Origin: Leptolyngbya sp. O-77
GTDB taxonomy: Bacteria > Cyanobacteriota > Cyanobacteriia > Elainellales > Elainellaceae
Length of the DNA: 64,000 nt
Assembly: GCF_001548395.1 (NCBI RefSeq)
Contig: NZ_AP017367.1
Coordinates: forward strand, 2,889,001-2,953,000
Direction: 5' to 3'
The notes below the pieces were generated by a model. The model did no database searches. It saw only the letters and a program-made list of their open reading frames with translations, and was not told the origin of the DNA. Positions 1 through 8,177 of this stretch are shown in pieces (positions within the stretch are counted from its first letter, which is position 1; each line of letters opens with the position of its first letter). A program made the translations under genes and the position numbers.

Positions 1-19
1 TCTCGCCCTGAAATTTCGA

Positions 20-904
20 TCAGGCGGCTGACTGGCGAAACTGCCCCGTGCCCCGCAGCGCATCCAGAAACACAAACACGGCGGGCGGATGCAGCACGTT
101 TGCCAAGACCGCAGCGCCGATCACCCGCTCTAGCGGCACCGGGAGCGATCGCACCTGTACGCCATCTGGAATCGGCAGCGCCGCCAAGCGGGGCAAAATC
201 GCCGCCCCCAAGCCCTGCGCCACCATGCTGACAATGGTGGAGTCTTCTTTGACCTCATAGGCCACCCGCAGCGTCTGACCCCAGCGCTCCCAGTGATCGC
301 GCACGGCGGAGGTACATTCGGCGTAGTTGTAGAGAATAAACGACATGCGCGACAGCGCCTCCCAAGTGAGTGGATCTGGCACAGGTCGGCAACCCGGCGG
401 CAGCAGCACCACAAACTCATCCCGCCCGATTTCCCAGGTGTCAAACTCTTCAGCGCGAGGCAGGGGCACTAGCCCGATATCCACAGCGCCCTCTCGGAGG
501 GCTTGCTCCACCGCCAGCGGGTCGTCTTCCGTCAGCGTTACCTCGATCTGGGGAAAGCGCTGGCAAAACTGGGCGATTCGCGGTGGCAGCAGGTGGGTTG
601 CCGCACTGCGGAAGGAAGCCAGTCGCACCCGCCCGCCCTGCAACCCCCGCGCCAAGTTCACTTCATAGTCAATCCGTTCTCGCGCCTGCAAAATCTGCTG
701 CGCCTGCACCAGCACCCGCTCGCCCAGTTGTGTCGGGTGCGCTCCAAACCGGCCGCGAGTGAGCAGCGATACGCCCAATTCCTCCTCCAGCGCGGCGATC
801 GCCCGACTCACAGAAGATTGCGACACATCCAGACGAAGCGCTGCGGTCGAAAAGCTGCCCAGTTCGGCCACTGCTACAAACACGCGCAACTGGTCAATGT
901 TCAT
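20..904 (-). CDS. LysR-family transcriptional regulator
   Basis: A 294-aa LysR-type regulator. The N-terminal winged helix-turn-helix is at about residues 1-60 (MNIDQLRVF start, then a recognition helix around DVSQSSVSRAIAALEEELG). The C-terminal periplasmic-binding-protein-like effector domain fills about residues 90-290. I set the start at the ATG at 902-904 because MNIDQLRVFV is the usual LysR N-terminus and the open frame upstream does not look like protein. It is divergent from the cupin-like gene 188 bp away. LysR proteins commonly control a divergent neighbour, so that gene is the first target to suspect. The effector cannot be read from the sequence. Confidence 0.93.
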   Translation of the reverse strand: MNIDQLRVFVAVAELGSFSTAALRLDVSQSSVSRAIAALEEELGVSLLTRGRFGAHPTQLGERVLVQAQQILQARERIDYEVNLARGLQGGRVRLASFRSAATHLLPPRIAQFCQRFPQIEVTLTEDDPLAVEQALREGAVDIGLVPLPRAEEFDTWEIGRDEFVVLLPPGCRPVPDPLTWEALSRMSFILYNYAECTSAVRDHWERWGQTLRVAYEVKEDSTIVSMVAQGLGAAILPRLAALPIPDGVQVRSLPVPLERVIGAAVLANVLHPPAVFVFLDALRGTGQFRQSAA

Positions 905-1092
905 AAAAACTGCCCACTGAGCTACCCCTAATCTGACACACGGCGAAACGGTATAGCACGGAAAATCTGACACATCTATCCACTTTTTACATAGATGCAA
1001 CCCGCCTTAAGTTTTGTATCTGGCAAAAGCCCCGCGCTAGGGTAGCCAAAAAGCAGCATTGCACAGCCATACACCTTTCCCGCCAATCCACC
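905..1092. promoter_or_regulatory. Divergent LysR/cupin intergenic region with a repeated 10-mer
   Basis: This is the only space between the LysR gene and its divergent neighbour, so both promoters must lie here. The 10-mer ATCTGACACA occurs twice in the same orientation (931-940 and 965-974), 34 bp apart. These are candidate regulator half-sites. No experimental or consensus support is available. Confidence 0.4.
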
Positions 1093-1584
1093 ATGTTTGA
1101 TCTGATTTCCTACCGCAAATTCCGCGACACACCCAGCGTTCGGTTTTTCGACATCACCATTGCCAATTCCAACGCCCGCGACCTCGTGTTTCATGAGGGC
1201 CCCGCCGTCAGTCCCAACAACAGCGACGACGGACACTGGCAGTTTTATATGCACCCCAACCAGGAAGACAACCTGCTGGCGCTGTCGGGGGGTCGCACGT
1301 TCTATCTGGTGAACTTTTCCTGGGATTACCCATTCCATATCGTGCGGCTAGAGGCCAACGGCGAGATTTTGCGGATTCCGCCGGGGACGTTTCACCGCTC
1401 CGTGTCCGATCCCAACGGTTCCCTGGTGCTAAACCAGGCCGTGCGAACCGCCGCCGCGACAGTGGAAAGCGAGTTTCGCGTGTATAACAGTGGCGACATT
1501 CCCCGGCTGCTGCGCGTCACGTCGCAGTCTGCGCCACCCCCCAAAATGCACGGCTTTGACCGGGTACAACTGCGGGTTGCCTAG
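1093..1584 (+). CDS. Cupin-like hypothetical protein
   Basis: A 163-aa protein I do not recognise by name. Its order of motifs suggests a small cupin or jelly-roll fold: a His/Asp-rich strand region (DDGHWQFYMHPNQEDN, about residues 46-61), a glycine turn (LSGGRTFYLVNF), then a PPGTFHRSVSD segment near residues 97-107 that resembles the second cupin motif with its conserved Pro-Gly and His. There is no signal peptide or membrane segment. It is transcribed divergently from the LysR gene and is its probable target. Substrate and reaction are unknown. Confidence 0.7.
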   Translation: MFDLISYRKFRDTPSVRFFDITIANSNARDLVFHEGPAVSPNNSDDGHWQFYMHPNQEDNLLALSGGRTFYLVNFSWDYPFHIVRLEANGEILRIPPGTFHRSVSDPNGSLVLNQAVRTAAATVESEFRVYNSGDIPRLLRVTSQSAPPPKMHGFDRVQLRVA

Positions 1585-1645
1585 TCTGAAGAACACAATC
1601 TCTTCTGAACCACCAGGTTTGGGCGGCACGGTTCGAGAGTTGTGA

Positions 1646-1897
1646 CTAAGGGCGATCGCGGCTGATGTGCTGCCCGTGGATATTGACCATGTAGGGCACG
1701 ATGTAGGTGAACAAAACTGCAGCCCAGCGATCGCCACTCATCCTCCGGTTTACAATCGCTGCGCCGTGGTTGATGATCAGCAAAATGGAGCCGACCGTGA
1801 GCGCGACTTTAATCGCCGTCGGCGCAAGCTGTGGGTCGAGCAGGCTCCGCCCGTAGGCTTTGAGCGATCGCACTAGCGAAGGAGAGGCAGGTTTCAC
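1646..1897 (-). CDS. nrtS: NrtS-type small nitrate/nitrite transporter
   Basis: An 83-aa membrane protein matching the small NrtS nitrate/nitrite transporter family as I recall it: a basic N-terminus (LVRSLKAYGRS), a first hydrophobic helix at about residues 28-50 containing INHG, and a second helix ending in the family-like YIVPYMVNIHGQ near the C-terminus. The start is a GTG at 1895-1897; no in-frame ATG precedes the first helix. Family members are too small to act alone and are thought to form oligomers in the plasma membrane. It lies 56 bp downstream of a gene on the same strand. No NtcA-type site (GTA-N8-TAC) was seen just upstream. Confidence 0.8.
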   Translation of the reverse strand: MKPASPSLVRSLKAYGRSLLDPQLAPTAIKVALTVGSILLIINHGAAIVNRRMSGDRWAAVLFTYIVPYMVNIHGQHISRDRP

Positions 1898-1953
1898 AAA
1901 TCAGGTGCGTCGGCATTGACGCTTAAAACACGTTGACTTTGATTGAACCAGCC

Positions 1954-2936
1954 TCAGGTCATCAGTTCGCTATGCACCGATACCAAATGCTCAGCCAGTT
2001 TGCTGAGGCGCGATTCCAGGTCATTTTTGCGGGTCACGAGTTGGCGCACCTTCTGGCAGCGGGCGATCGCCAGACTCACCTGGGGCACGCGCTCCGGCGG
2101 GCACTCCCGCGACCACACCTTACCGTCTGCATCCAGCCCGCAGAGCCGATAGCCTGCTCGCGGCGACTTGTGAATCATGCCATCGGGTGCAGCGTCGCAA
2201 ATCGCTTCCACATAGCCCATCAGCGCGTCGATTTCTGCATGGCGGATGAACTCGGCCTCTGGCGGCGGCGGGGTCGTGGGCTGCGACTCTAGCCAGCCGT
2301 CGATAATCGGCCCTTCCATGTGCAATTCTTGAATTTCAAGCTGGAGCCGCTGGAGTTCTCGCTGCCAGCTTAGCAGCGTACCCTCAATCTCCCGCAAAAT
2401 GCCCAGCGCCAGAGCAGGATCCGTGGCATGGCGCGGCGCGGCCAGGGGCGCAAAAGGAAAGCCCGGCAGGTCAGGCGTAGCAGGCGCGGCGGGTGATGAA
2501 CTGGTTTGAGCGAGGGTCGGGGAAATGGGCGCAGACCCGCTTGAGGAGGCGTTTGGGGACACAGCGGGCGCAAGTCCCCTGGGAAAGGCGGGGGAGAAAT
2601 GGTGTGAGAAACCGTCGGCGCAACAGCTTGGGGGCTGGGGGCTACGGCGGAGCGATATGGCTCCGCAACGCTAGCGTGCCCCCCCTGTGATGCAGGCGGG
2701 AGTTTGCCGCCAAACGGCAGTTCTAGCAGCACGGGCGCGGCGGGCTGGGTTGCAGGTTGCGCCACCGATTGCACGACAGACTGCGCCACCGATTGCGTTT
2801 CTGGGGAAACCGTGGACTGTGCCCCTGGCCGATCCGCTCGTGGTTCTGCCTCTGGCAGCGTGTCGAGATGATTCAGCGTGGCTTCGATCCGTTGCAGTCC
2901 TTTCATGATGGGCGGGGGGAAAGCGGCTGTCGCCAT
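1954..2936 (-). pseudogene. Hypothetical protein, apparently split by a frameshift
   Basis: Two overlapping reading frames look like one gene. The 5' part (from ATG 2934-2936) encodes an alpha-helical start with MKGLQRIEATLNHLD, then a Pro/Ala/Gln-rich linker with repeated SVAQ units. The 3' part (2562-1954) encodes a helical, coiled-coil-like domain (WQRELQRLQLEIQEL) followed by a conserved-looking region with WSRECPPERVP. The first frame turns into arginine/proline-rich nonsense after about 2600, and the second has only a weak GTG start. The 983-bp span becomes 328 whole codons if one base is added, so a single frameshift near 2563-2650 restores one protein. A short palindromic element (2652-2678) sits by the suspected site. 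The 3' half could instead be a separate 202-aa gene. Function unknown. Confidence 0.55.
2652..2678. repeat. Short palindromic repeat, family 2, copy 1
   Basis: A 27-bp segment with the core GCTCCGCAACGCT that matches 4451-4477 at 23 of 27 positions. With the preceding bases it can fold through GGAGC/GCTCC. It lies inside the proline-rich linker of the frameshifted gene. Confidence 0.5.
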
Positions 2937-3035
2937 TCTATCGAGGAATTTTGGCAACGGAATATGCTAAAAAGATTCTTCGCAACGTTTGCGCCCTTTT
3001 TCTCGCGTTTTTCCCGTCCTCTTACCGCAGAGAAT

Positions 3036-3590
3036 ATGCCCATTACGCTGATCACGGGCCCTTCTCGCTCCGGCAAGAGCGAATGGGCAGAGCATTTAGC
3101 GCGATCGCGCTCCGGTTCCGTGATCTATGTTGCCACTGCCCAACGCCGCGCCGACGATGCCGAGTGGCAGGCCCGCATCGATCAGCATCAGCAGCGTCGC
3201 CCCGCCGACTGGACATGCCTTGAGGAACCCGTAAACCTCGCTGCCCTGCTGGCGACTGCCGCTGCTGGCGAGTGCTGGCTGGTGGATGCCCTGGGAACCT
3301 GGCTGGCAAATGTGCTAGAGCAAGACGAAGACACCTGGCAGAGTACGGTTGCCACGCTGCTGGCTGTGCTGCGATCTAGCCCTGCGGATCTGATCTTGGT
3401 GGCGGAAGAGACGGGCTGGGGCGTGGTGCCGGCCTATCCGCTGGGGCGTATCTTCCGCGATCGCCTCGGTTCCCTAACCCGCCGTATCGGGGCGATCGCC
3501 CAGTCGGTCTATCTGGTAACCGGCGGCTACGCGCTGGATCTGACGCAGCTTGGGGTGCGGCTGCCGGAGCCTGACGGGGCGACCGAGTGA
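3036..3590 (+). CDS. cobU: Adenosylcobinamide kinase / adenosylcobinamide-phosphate guanylyltransferase
   Basis: A 184-aa bifunctional cobalamin enzyme. It phosphorylates adenosylcobinamide and attaches GMP, activating it for nucleotide-loop assembly. Seen: Walker A GPSRSGKS at residues 8-15, a Walker B-like WLVDALGTWLAN near residue 75, and the family signature EETGWGVVPAYPLGRIFRD, where other members have NEVGxGIVP, near residue 125. Start ATG 3036 gives the canonical MPITLITGPSRSGKS; the open frame extends upstream but is not CobU-like. Cytoplasmic. The next cobalamin gene, cbiB, lies 44 kb away, so the pathway is scattered. It is divergent from the frameshifted gene, 99 bp away. No cobalamin riboswitch was recognised upstream. 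Confidence 0.95.
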   Translation: MPITLITGPSRSGKSEWAEHLARSRSGSVIYVATAQRRADDAEWQARIDQHQQRRPADWTCLEEPVNLAALLATAAAGECWLVDALGTWLANVLEQDEDTWQSTVATLLAVLRSSPADLILVAEETGWGVVPAYPLGRIFRDRLGSLTRRIGAIAQSVYLVTGGYALDLTQLGVRLPEPDGATE

Positions 3591-3708
3591 TCGTGAGCCA
3601 GAGTATCAGCAGGAGCATCCCAAAAACCTTAAGAAACGCTTCGGTTTTACGCACCCTGTCGCCTGATGGATGCCGATAGGATGGACATATACAGCATTTT
3701 CTTGCGGG

Positions 3709-3765
3709 GTGAGGCACATGCTGCCCTCACGAGGCAAGGGCCTATTGACCATCCGTGTGCCTCAC
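3709..3765. promoter_or_regulatory. Perfect 10-bp inverted repeat between cobU and the next gene
   Basis: GTGAGGCACA at 3709-3718 is matched by its exact reverse complement at 3756-3765, leaving a 37-nt loop with smaller internal pairings. It lies in the 285-bp gap after cobU. It may be a terminator-like structure (there is no U-run directly after it), a regulatory hairpin or a small RNA. No function can be assigned. Confidence 0.4.
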
Positions 3766-3875
3766 TAGCTTCAAAAACGCTGTAGAAACAATGCAATTAA
3801 GGCAATTTGAGTCGCAGGCTACTTCATCCAGTCGGGGCGATCGCAGTTTCAAGGACTTTGCCCCAGGAGGGCGGT

Positions 3876-4310
3876 ATGGCTTCTCTCGATCAGGTTAGAG
3901 ATTACTTGGGTTCCTGGTTTCAGCTTGGCAAGCGGGTGATTCTGCCGGGCAACGCAGAGCCGCTGCTGCCCAAAACCGTGTTGCAGGGCGATCGCTACAG
4001 CTACGACTTTGCCCTCGCTTGGAACATCCTCATGCAGCACGACCTGTCGCAGTGCTACCTGGAAGGCACGACGCAGAGCATTGCCGACCTGCTCTCGCCC
4101 GCCTGGGTGATTGAGTCCTGCGCCCGCTGCAATATGCCCGTGCCGATGCTGGATCTGGGACAGCGCAAGGAGCTTTCCTGCCCCTGCTCCGATCTAGAAC
4201 TGTGGCCCAATATGGATCTGCCCGCGCCGCGATCGCCCGTCAGCAGCCAGGAACAGCTTGAGCAAATTCGCGATCGCCTGCGGCAAAACACCCCAAAATC
4301 CCGCCATTAG
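3876..4310 (+). CDS. Hypothetical cyanobacterial protein with a four-cysteine cluster
   Basis: A 144-aa soluble protein I cannot name. The start is ATG 3876, with an AGGAGG ribosome binding site at 3865-3870; the frame opens earlier but without that signal. Residues 1-75 contain LPGNAEPLLPKTVLQGDRYSYDFALAWN in short blocks that look conserved. Four cysteines (CARC about residue 82 and CPC about residue 107) could form a small zinc or disulfide site. The C-terminus is a short charged helix (EQLEQIRDRLRQ). The gene runs 63 bp ahead of the demethylase-like/GNAT fusion on the same strand and could be co-transcribed with it. Confidence 0.75.
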   Translation: MASLDQVRDYLGSWFQLGKRVILPGNAEPLLPKTVLQGDRYSYDFALAWNILMQHDLSQCYLEGTTQSIADLLSPAWVIESCARCNMPVPMLDLGQRKELSCPCSDLELWPNMDLPAPRSPVSSQEQLEQIRDRLRQNTPKSRH

Positions 4311-4373
4311 CGTTTCTTTGCTCTCGATCGATTGAGAGATGCAGGAAAAATCCGATAGGGTTGCCCGAAACCA

Positions 4374-5846
4374 ATGTCTTCCCCTGCGGCTCCTCCCCCT
4401 GCCACTTATTTTCCGTTTGCCGATGGACGCTGGCAGATGCGGCTGGGGTTGCAATATTGCTCCGCAACGCTGGCGCGAACGCTCTCTCTCGACCACTGGA
4501 TAGAAATCGACGACCAGTACGAACGCTATTTGCAACAGAAGCGCGAACTGCTGAGTGAACGCCATGCAGAGGTCTTTGCAGCACTCCCCGGCAGCGAAGC
4601 AGCCCAGCAAGAAGTCTTGAATTTACTGGCTGATCATTTGCCCCGGCGATTTCCCCAAGGGTTTACCCGGATGGGCGATCGCCTAATTAATCATCTCACA
4701 GGCGAAACCTGGACGGTAGGTGAGTGGAGCGATTGCCTGCTGGATCTGGCGGGGCGCTGGGTACAGGAAGATCTCCTGGTGCTGCTGCCGTCGGCGGAGG
4801 GAACCTATCGTCTGGTGGCAGGATCGCTCTGCTTTCCGCTCTACTGGCGCTTGGCCGATAAGCTGGGGCAACCGCTGGGGCAGATTCATGCGCCCGTTCC
4901 TGGCTATGACAAGACGCTGGAGCGGCCGATGGATAACTTCTTTGCGCGGCTCCAGCCCGATCATCCCGGCTATCGGTTTAACTGGAGCATCGTTGATACG
5001 CCGGAGCTATTTCTGGGGGTTCAGCGGAGCCATCCAGTTCCGACCGACATTACACCGGCCAACGCGGGCGATCGCCTGTGGATTCGGGTGGAGCGACAGA
5101 CGGTGCGGCGCTTGCCCCAGAGCGGCGGCGTGCTGTTCACGGTACGCACCTATACCTATCCACTGGCGAGGTTGCAGCAATATCCAGAAGCGGCGGCGGG
5201 GCTGGTCAGGGCGATCGCCCAGATTCCGCCCGATATGCAGCGCTACAAGAGCCTCGCGCCGATCCGTCCAGCCATCGAGGGCTATCTACAGGGCAATCGT
5301 TGGGGATGGCAGATTCGTCCAGCGCAAGCAGCAGATATCGAGGCCTTGTTTGATATCCGCACCAGCGTTGTGGAAAACCACCAGTCCCGTGAGGAAATTG
5401 CCGCGTTGGGCATTACGCCAGCCTCTGTCGCGCACATGCTAGACACCGACTGCTGCGCTTGGGTTGCCGAAACGAATGCTGAGGTGAATCCAGGCAGCCT
5501 AGACTTGCCCGCGCACGGTTTAGTCGGATTTGCCATTGCCAATGCCACTGAGAAAACCATCTTTGGGCTGTTTGTGCTGCCAGCCTATGAAGGGCGGGGC
5601 ATTGGGCGATCGCTCTTGCAGGCAGCCGAAGCCTGGCTCTGGTTGGCAGGATGCAAGGAAATCTGGCTGGTGACGGGCAACGACCCAACCCTGCGGGCCT
5701 ACGGATTTTACCTGCACCTGGGCTGGACGGCGGTGGGGGTTGAAACGGCGGGCGAGTTTCAGGGCGAAATGCGATTTATCAAGCGTTCTCCTGCTCAGGC
5801 TGCGCTACCGGAGCGAGATCTCTCGTCGGAAGCGCTTTCGTCATAA
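4374..5846 (+). CDS. Heme-dependent N-demethylase-like (DUF3445) domain fused to a GNAT acetyltransferase
   Basis: A 490-aa two-domain protein. Residues 1-300 match the DUF3445 / heme-dependent oxidative N-demethylase alpha-like family: WIEIDDQY near residue 41, FPQGFTRMGDRLIN, GSLCFPLYWRLADKLGQPLGQIHAPVPGY split across residues 150-180, and WIRVERQTVRRLP near residue 235. Residues 315-475 are a GNAT N-acetyltransferase domain with the acetyl-CoA loop YEGRGIGRSLL. The domains are in one uninterrupted frame. An extra peptide of about eight residues near residue 29 (YCSATLAR) coincides with a dispersed palindromic repeat. Its 3' end overlaps the convergent GNAT gene by 68 bp. Demethylation or monooxygenation plus acetylation of one small amine is an inference; no substrate can be read from the sequence. 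Confidence 0.8.
   Translation: MSSPAAPPPATYFPFADGRWQMRLGLQYCSATLARTLSLDHWIEIDDQYERYLQQKRELLSERHAEVFAALPGSEAAQQEVLNLLADHLPRRFPQGFTRMGDRLINHLTGETWTVGEWSDCLLDLAGRWVQEDLLVLLPSAEGTYRLVAGSLCFPLYWRLADKLGQPLGQIHAPVPGYDKTLERPMDNFFARLQPDHPGYRFNWSIVDTPELFLGVQRSHPVPTDITPANAGDRLWIRVERQTVRRLPQSGGVLFTVRTYTYPLARLQQYPEAAAGLVRAIAQIPPDMQRYKSLAPIRPAIEGYLQGNRWGWQIRPAQAADIEALFDIRTSVVENHQSREEIAALGITPASVAHMLDTDCCAWVAETNAEVNPGSLDLPAHGLVGFAIANATEKTIFGLFVLPAYEGRGIGRSLLQAAEAWLWLAGCKEIWLVTGNDPTLRAYGFYLHLGWTAVGVETAGEFQGEMRFIKRSPAQAALPERDLSSEALSS
4451..4477. repeat. Short palindromic repeat, family 2, copy 2, inside a coding gene
   Basis: It matches 2652-2678 at 23 of 27 positions around the core GCTCCGCAACGCT. It is 27 bp, a multiple of three, and adds residues to the DUF3445 domain without breaking the frame. 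Confidence 0.5.
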
Positions 5847-6291
5847 AGGCGCTGTTGGGATCATCGGCATAGTCGGCAAACGGGCCGCATGGCTCGAACC
5901 CGTAGCGGGCATAGAGCGATCGCGCCGCAGCAAATTCCGCCAGTGCCCCCGTTTCCAAATACAGACGGCCATAGCCCCGCCGCTCTGCTTCCGCGAGAAT
6001 ATGCTCCAGCAGTTTTGAGGCAACGCCCTTACGACGATATGCCTGAACCGTCCGCATGGACTTGATTTCACCGCTGGTGGCATCCAAGTGCCTGAGTGCG
6101 CCACAGCCTACCAGTTCGTCTCCCTGCCACGCGCTCCAGAAAGTGATGTCGGGCGATTGCAGCCGTTCCAGATCCAGCGCATGGATACTCCCTGGCGGCG
6201 TAATTTCATGCATATTCGCCAGATGCTCCTGCAACAGCGCTGCAATTGCTTCCCCCGTTAGATCATCTTCCCGAATTTGCACCGATTTCAT
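5779..6291 (-). CDS. GNAT-family N-acetyltransferase
   Basis: A 170-aa single-domain acetyltransferase. The acetyl-CoA binding motif A is visible as SMRTVQAYRRKGVASKLLEH (about residues 79-98, with the R-x-x-G-V/I-A loop). It is followed by the beta5-alpha4 region LYLETGALAEF and a YGFEPCGPF tail like those of small-molecule acetyltransferases. I chose ATG 6289-6291 (MKSVQIRED) because the 24 codons before it are low-complexity. It is convergent with, and overlaps by 68 bp, the gene at 4374-5846, which also ends in a GNAT domain. The two GNAT domains differ in sequence. Substrate unknown. Confidence 0.85.
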   Translation of the reverse strand: MKSVQIREDDLTGEAIAALLQEHLANMHEITPPGSIHALDLERLQSPDITFWSAWQGDELVGCGALRHLDATSGEIKSMRTVQAYRRKGVASKLLEHILAEAERRGYGRLYLETGALAEFAAARSLYARYGFEPCGPFADYADDPNSAFMTKALPTRDLAPVAQPEQENA

Positions 6292-6448
6292 TGGCCCGCT
6301 GGATGACGATTGTTTCTGAGTGTAGTCATCGGTAGCCGTAAATGCAAAACGCAAACCCCTCACCCGTCTGTCGTTTCCGTGGAGTCGTTTCCGTGAATCA
6401 GCGAGCGTTTTACCATGTTCCTAACCCCTAGCGCCTCCAAGCCCTCCC

Positions 6449-8053
6449 ATGCGGCACACCCAGATTCAGCAGTTTGTCGTTTCGGCCAGCCAGATGGCAG
6501 CCATCGAGTCGCGGGTGTTTGCAGCGGGGATGCCCGTGGCGGCGCTGATGGAAAAGGTGGCGGGGCTAATTACCCGGCGCGTGTGTGAGCTGTATCCCGA
6601 CGCGCGAACGACATTTGGCATCCTGGTCGGGCCGGGGCACAACGGGGGCGACGCGCTGGTGGTAGCGCGGGAGCTGCATTTTCGCGGCTATGATGTGAAA
6701 CTTTTTGCGCCGTTTGCCAGTCTCAAGGAGCTAACGGCTTGCCATGCCCACTATGCCGCCAGTTTGGGCATTCCCCAGGTGGCGCTAAACGAGCTGGCAG
6801 ATTGCGATGTGCTGATCGACGGATTGTTTGGCTTTGGGCTGACGCGGCCGCTCTCTGGCGACATCGCCGCCGCGGTTGACCAGATCAACACCTGGCAGAA
6901 ACCCGTGCTGAGCATTGACCTGCCCTCTGGACTGCACACCAACACTGGCGCGGTGCTGGGAACGGCCGTGCGAGCGACGCGCACTTTCTGCCTGGGGCTG
7001 TGGAAGCAGGCGTTTTTGCAAGACCAGGGGCAAGACTGGATTGGGCAGGCGGAACTGCTTGATTTTGACCTGCCCTTGGCGGATATTGTCGAGGTGCTGG
7101 GAACCCCGCCTGATCTTTGCCGGATCACGCCACAGCGGGCGATCGCCGCTCTCCCGCTGCCCCGATCTGCCACGACGCACAAGTACCGCGAGGGACACTT
7201 GCTGCTGGTGTGCGGATCGCGGCAATATGCCGGGGCAGCGCTGTTGGCGGCGCAGGCGGCGCGGGCCAGCGGCGTGGGGATGCTGTCGGTGGCCGTGCCG
7301 GAATCTTTGCGGCTGATGGTGGTGGCGCAGGTGCCGGATGCACTGGTGTGGGGCTGCGAAGAAACAGAAGGGGGGGCGATCGCCCACTTGCCTGAAGACC
7401 TGAACCTGTCAGACTACACGGCGATCGCCTGCGGTTGTGGGCTGACCCGCAAGCCAGTGAGCCTGGTCAAGCAACTCCTGGAAACACCCACGCCGCTGCT
7501 GCTAGATGCCGACGGGCTGAATATTTTGGCGACGCTCGACCCAGTTCCCACGCTGCGGAACCGACCTGCTCCAACCGTCCTCACGCCGCATCCGGGCGAG
7601 TTTCGCCGTCTGTTTCCCGATCTGGGGGCAGCGTCGGGAAGGAAGGAACAGGGCGATTCGCAAAACGATCCCTGCGGGAATCGCATCGAAACGGTGCGCC
7701 GTGCCGCGCAGCAGTCTGGGGCGATCGTGCTGCTAAAGGGGGCAAAAGTGGCGATCGGCACAACCCAGCATCCGGCTGTGTGGCTGAATCCAGACAGCAC
7801 GCCTGCCCTGGCACGAGGCGGCAGTGGCGATGTGTTGACGGGGCTGCTGGGCGGGCTGCTGGCTCAGGCGGCGCGTCGCAATCTACCCCTGGAGCCAGTC
7901 GTGGCCGCGGCCACCTGGTGGCACGCCGCCGCCGGACGACTCGCCGCCGCCGCCCACAGCGAACTGGGCGCAGATGCCAGCACGCAGATCCGCTATTTGC
8001 CGCGGGTATTGCAATCGAACGATTTTGACGATTCTAGCGATTTTGGATTTTAG
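6449..8053 (+). CDS. nnr: Bifunctional NAD(P)H-hydrate epimerase / ADP-dependent dehydratase
   Basis: A 534-aa metabolite-repair enzyme. It epimerises damaged NAD(P)HX and dehydrates the S form back to NAD(P)H at the expense of ADP. The N-terminal YjeF_N epimerase domain (about 8-225) shows GPGHNGGDALVVAR and the catalytic-region SIDLPSGLHTNTG. The C-terminal YjeF_C dehydratase/kinase-like domain (about 235-525) shows LTPHPGEF, LLKGAK and the anion-hole loop GGSGDVLTG. Around residues 402-412 there is an insertion encoded by a 32-bp palindromic repeat (7653-7684), in a surface linker just before RIETVRRAAQQ; the reading frame is kept. Start ATG 6449. Cytoplasmic. Confidence 0.95.
   Translation: MRHTQIQQFVVSASQMAAIESRVFAAGMPVAALMEKVAGLITRRVCELYPDARTTFGILVGPGHNGGDALVVARELHFRGYDVKLFAPFASLKELTACHAHYAASLGIPQVALNELADCDVLIDGLFGFGLTRPLSGDIAAAVDQINTWQKPVLSIDLPSGLHTNTGAVLGTAVRATRTFCLGLWKQAFLQDQGQDWIGQAELLDFDLPLADIVEVLGTPPDLCRITPQRAIAALPLPRSATTHKYREGHLLLVCGSRQYAGAALLAAQAARASGVGMLSVAVPESLRLMVVAQVPDALVWGCEETEGGAIAHLPEDLNLSDYTAIACGCGLTRKPVSLVKQLLETPTPLLLDADGLNILATLDPVPTLRNRPAPTVLTPHPGEFRRLFPDLGAASGRKEQGDSQNDPCGNRIETVRRAAQQSGAIVLLKGAKVAIGTTQHPAVWLNPDSTPALARGGSGDVLTGLLGGLLAQAARRNLPLEPVVAAATWWHAAAGRLAAAAHSELGADASTQIRYLPRVLQSNDFDDSSDFGF
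7653..7684. repeat. 32-bp palindromic repeat, family 1, copy inside nnr
   Basis: It begins GCGATTCGC, ends GGGAATCGC and has a central CGATCCCTGC. The ends pair as GCGATT/AATCGC. Near-identical copies are at 8234-8265 and 8566-8596, and a partial one at 8289-8310. It looks like a HIP1-type site opened by an insert (GCGAT...ATCGC). Confidence 0.7.
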
Positions 8054-8177
8054 ATTGGCGGTTTTGGATTTTTGGCAAGCTTTTCAGTCCACATGTCTCA
8101 CGCCCGGCCGTCGGATACCTGCTGCGTACCCTGCAATCGCCCGTTCCGTTTAGATTCCTCAAGCGCCGTTCTGTCAA

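Noticed and set aside
2757..3035. Extended N-terminus of CobU
   Set aside because: The added 93 residues are Arg/Trp-rich and cover the coding strand of the opposite gene; the family start MPITLITGPSRSGKS is at 3036.
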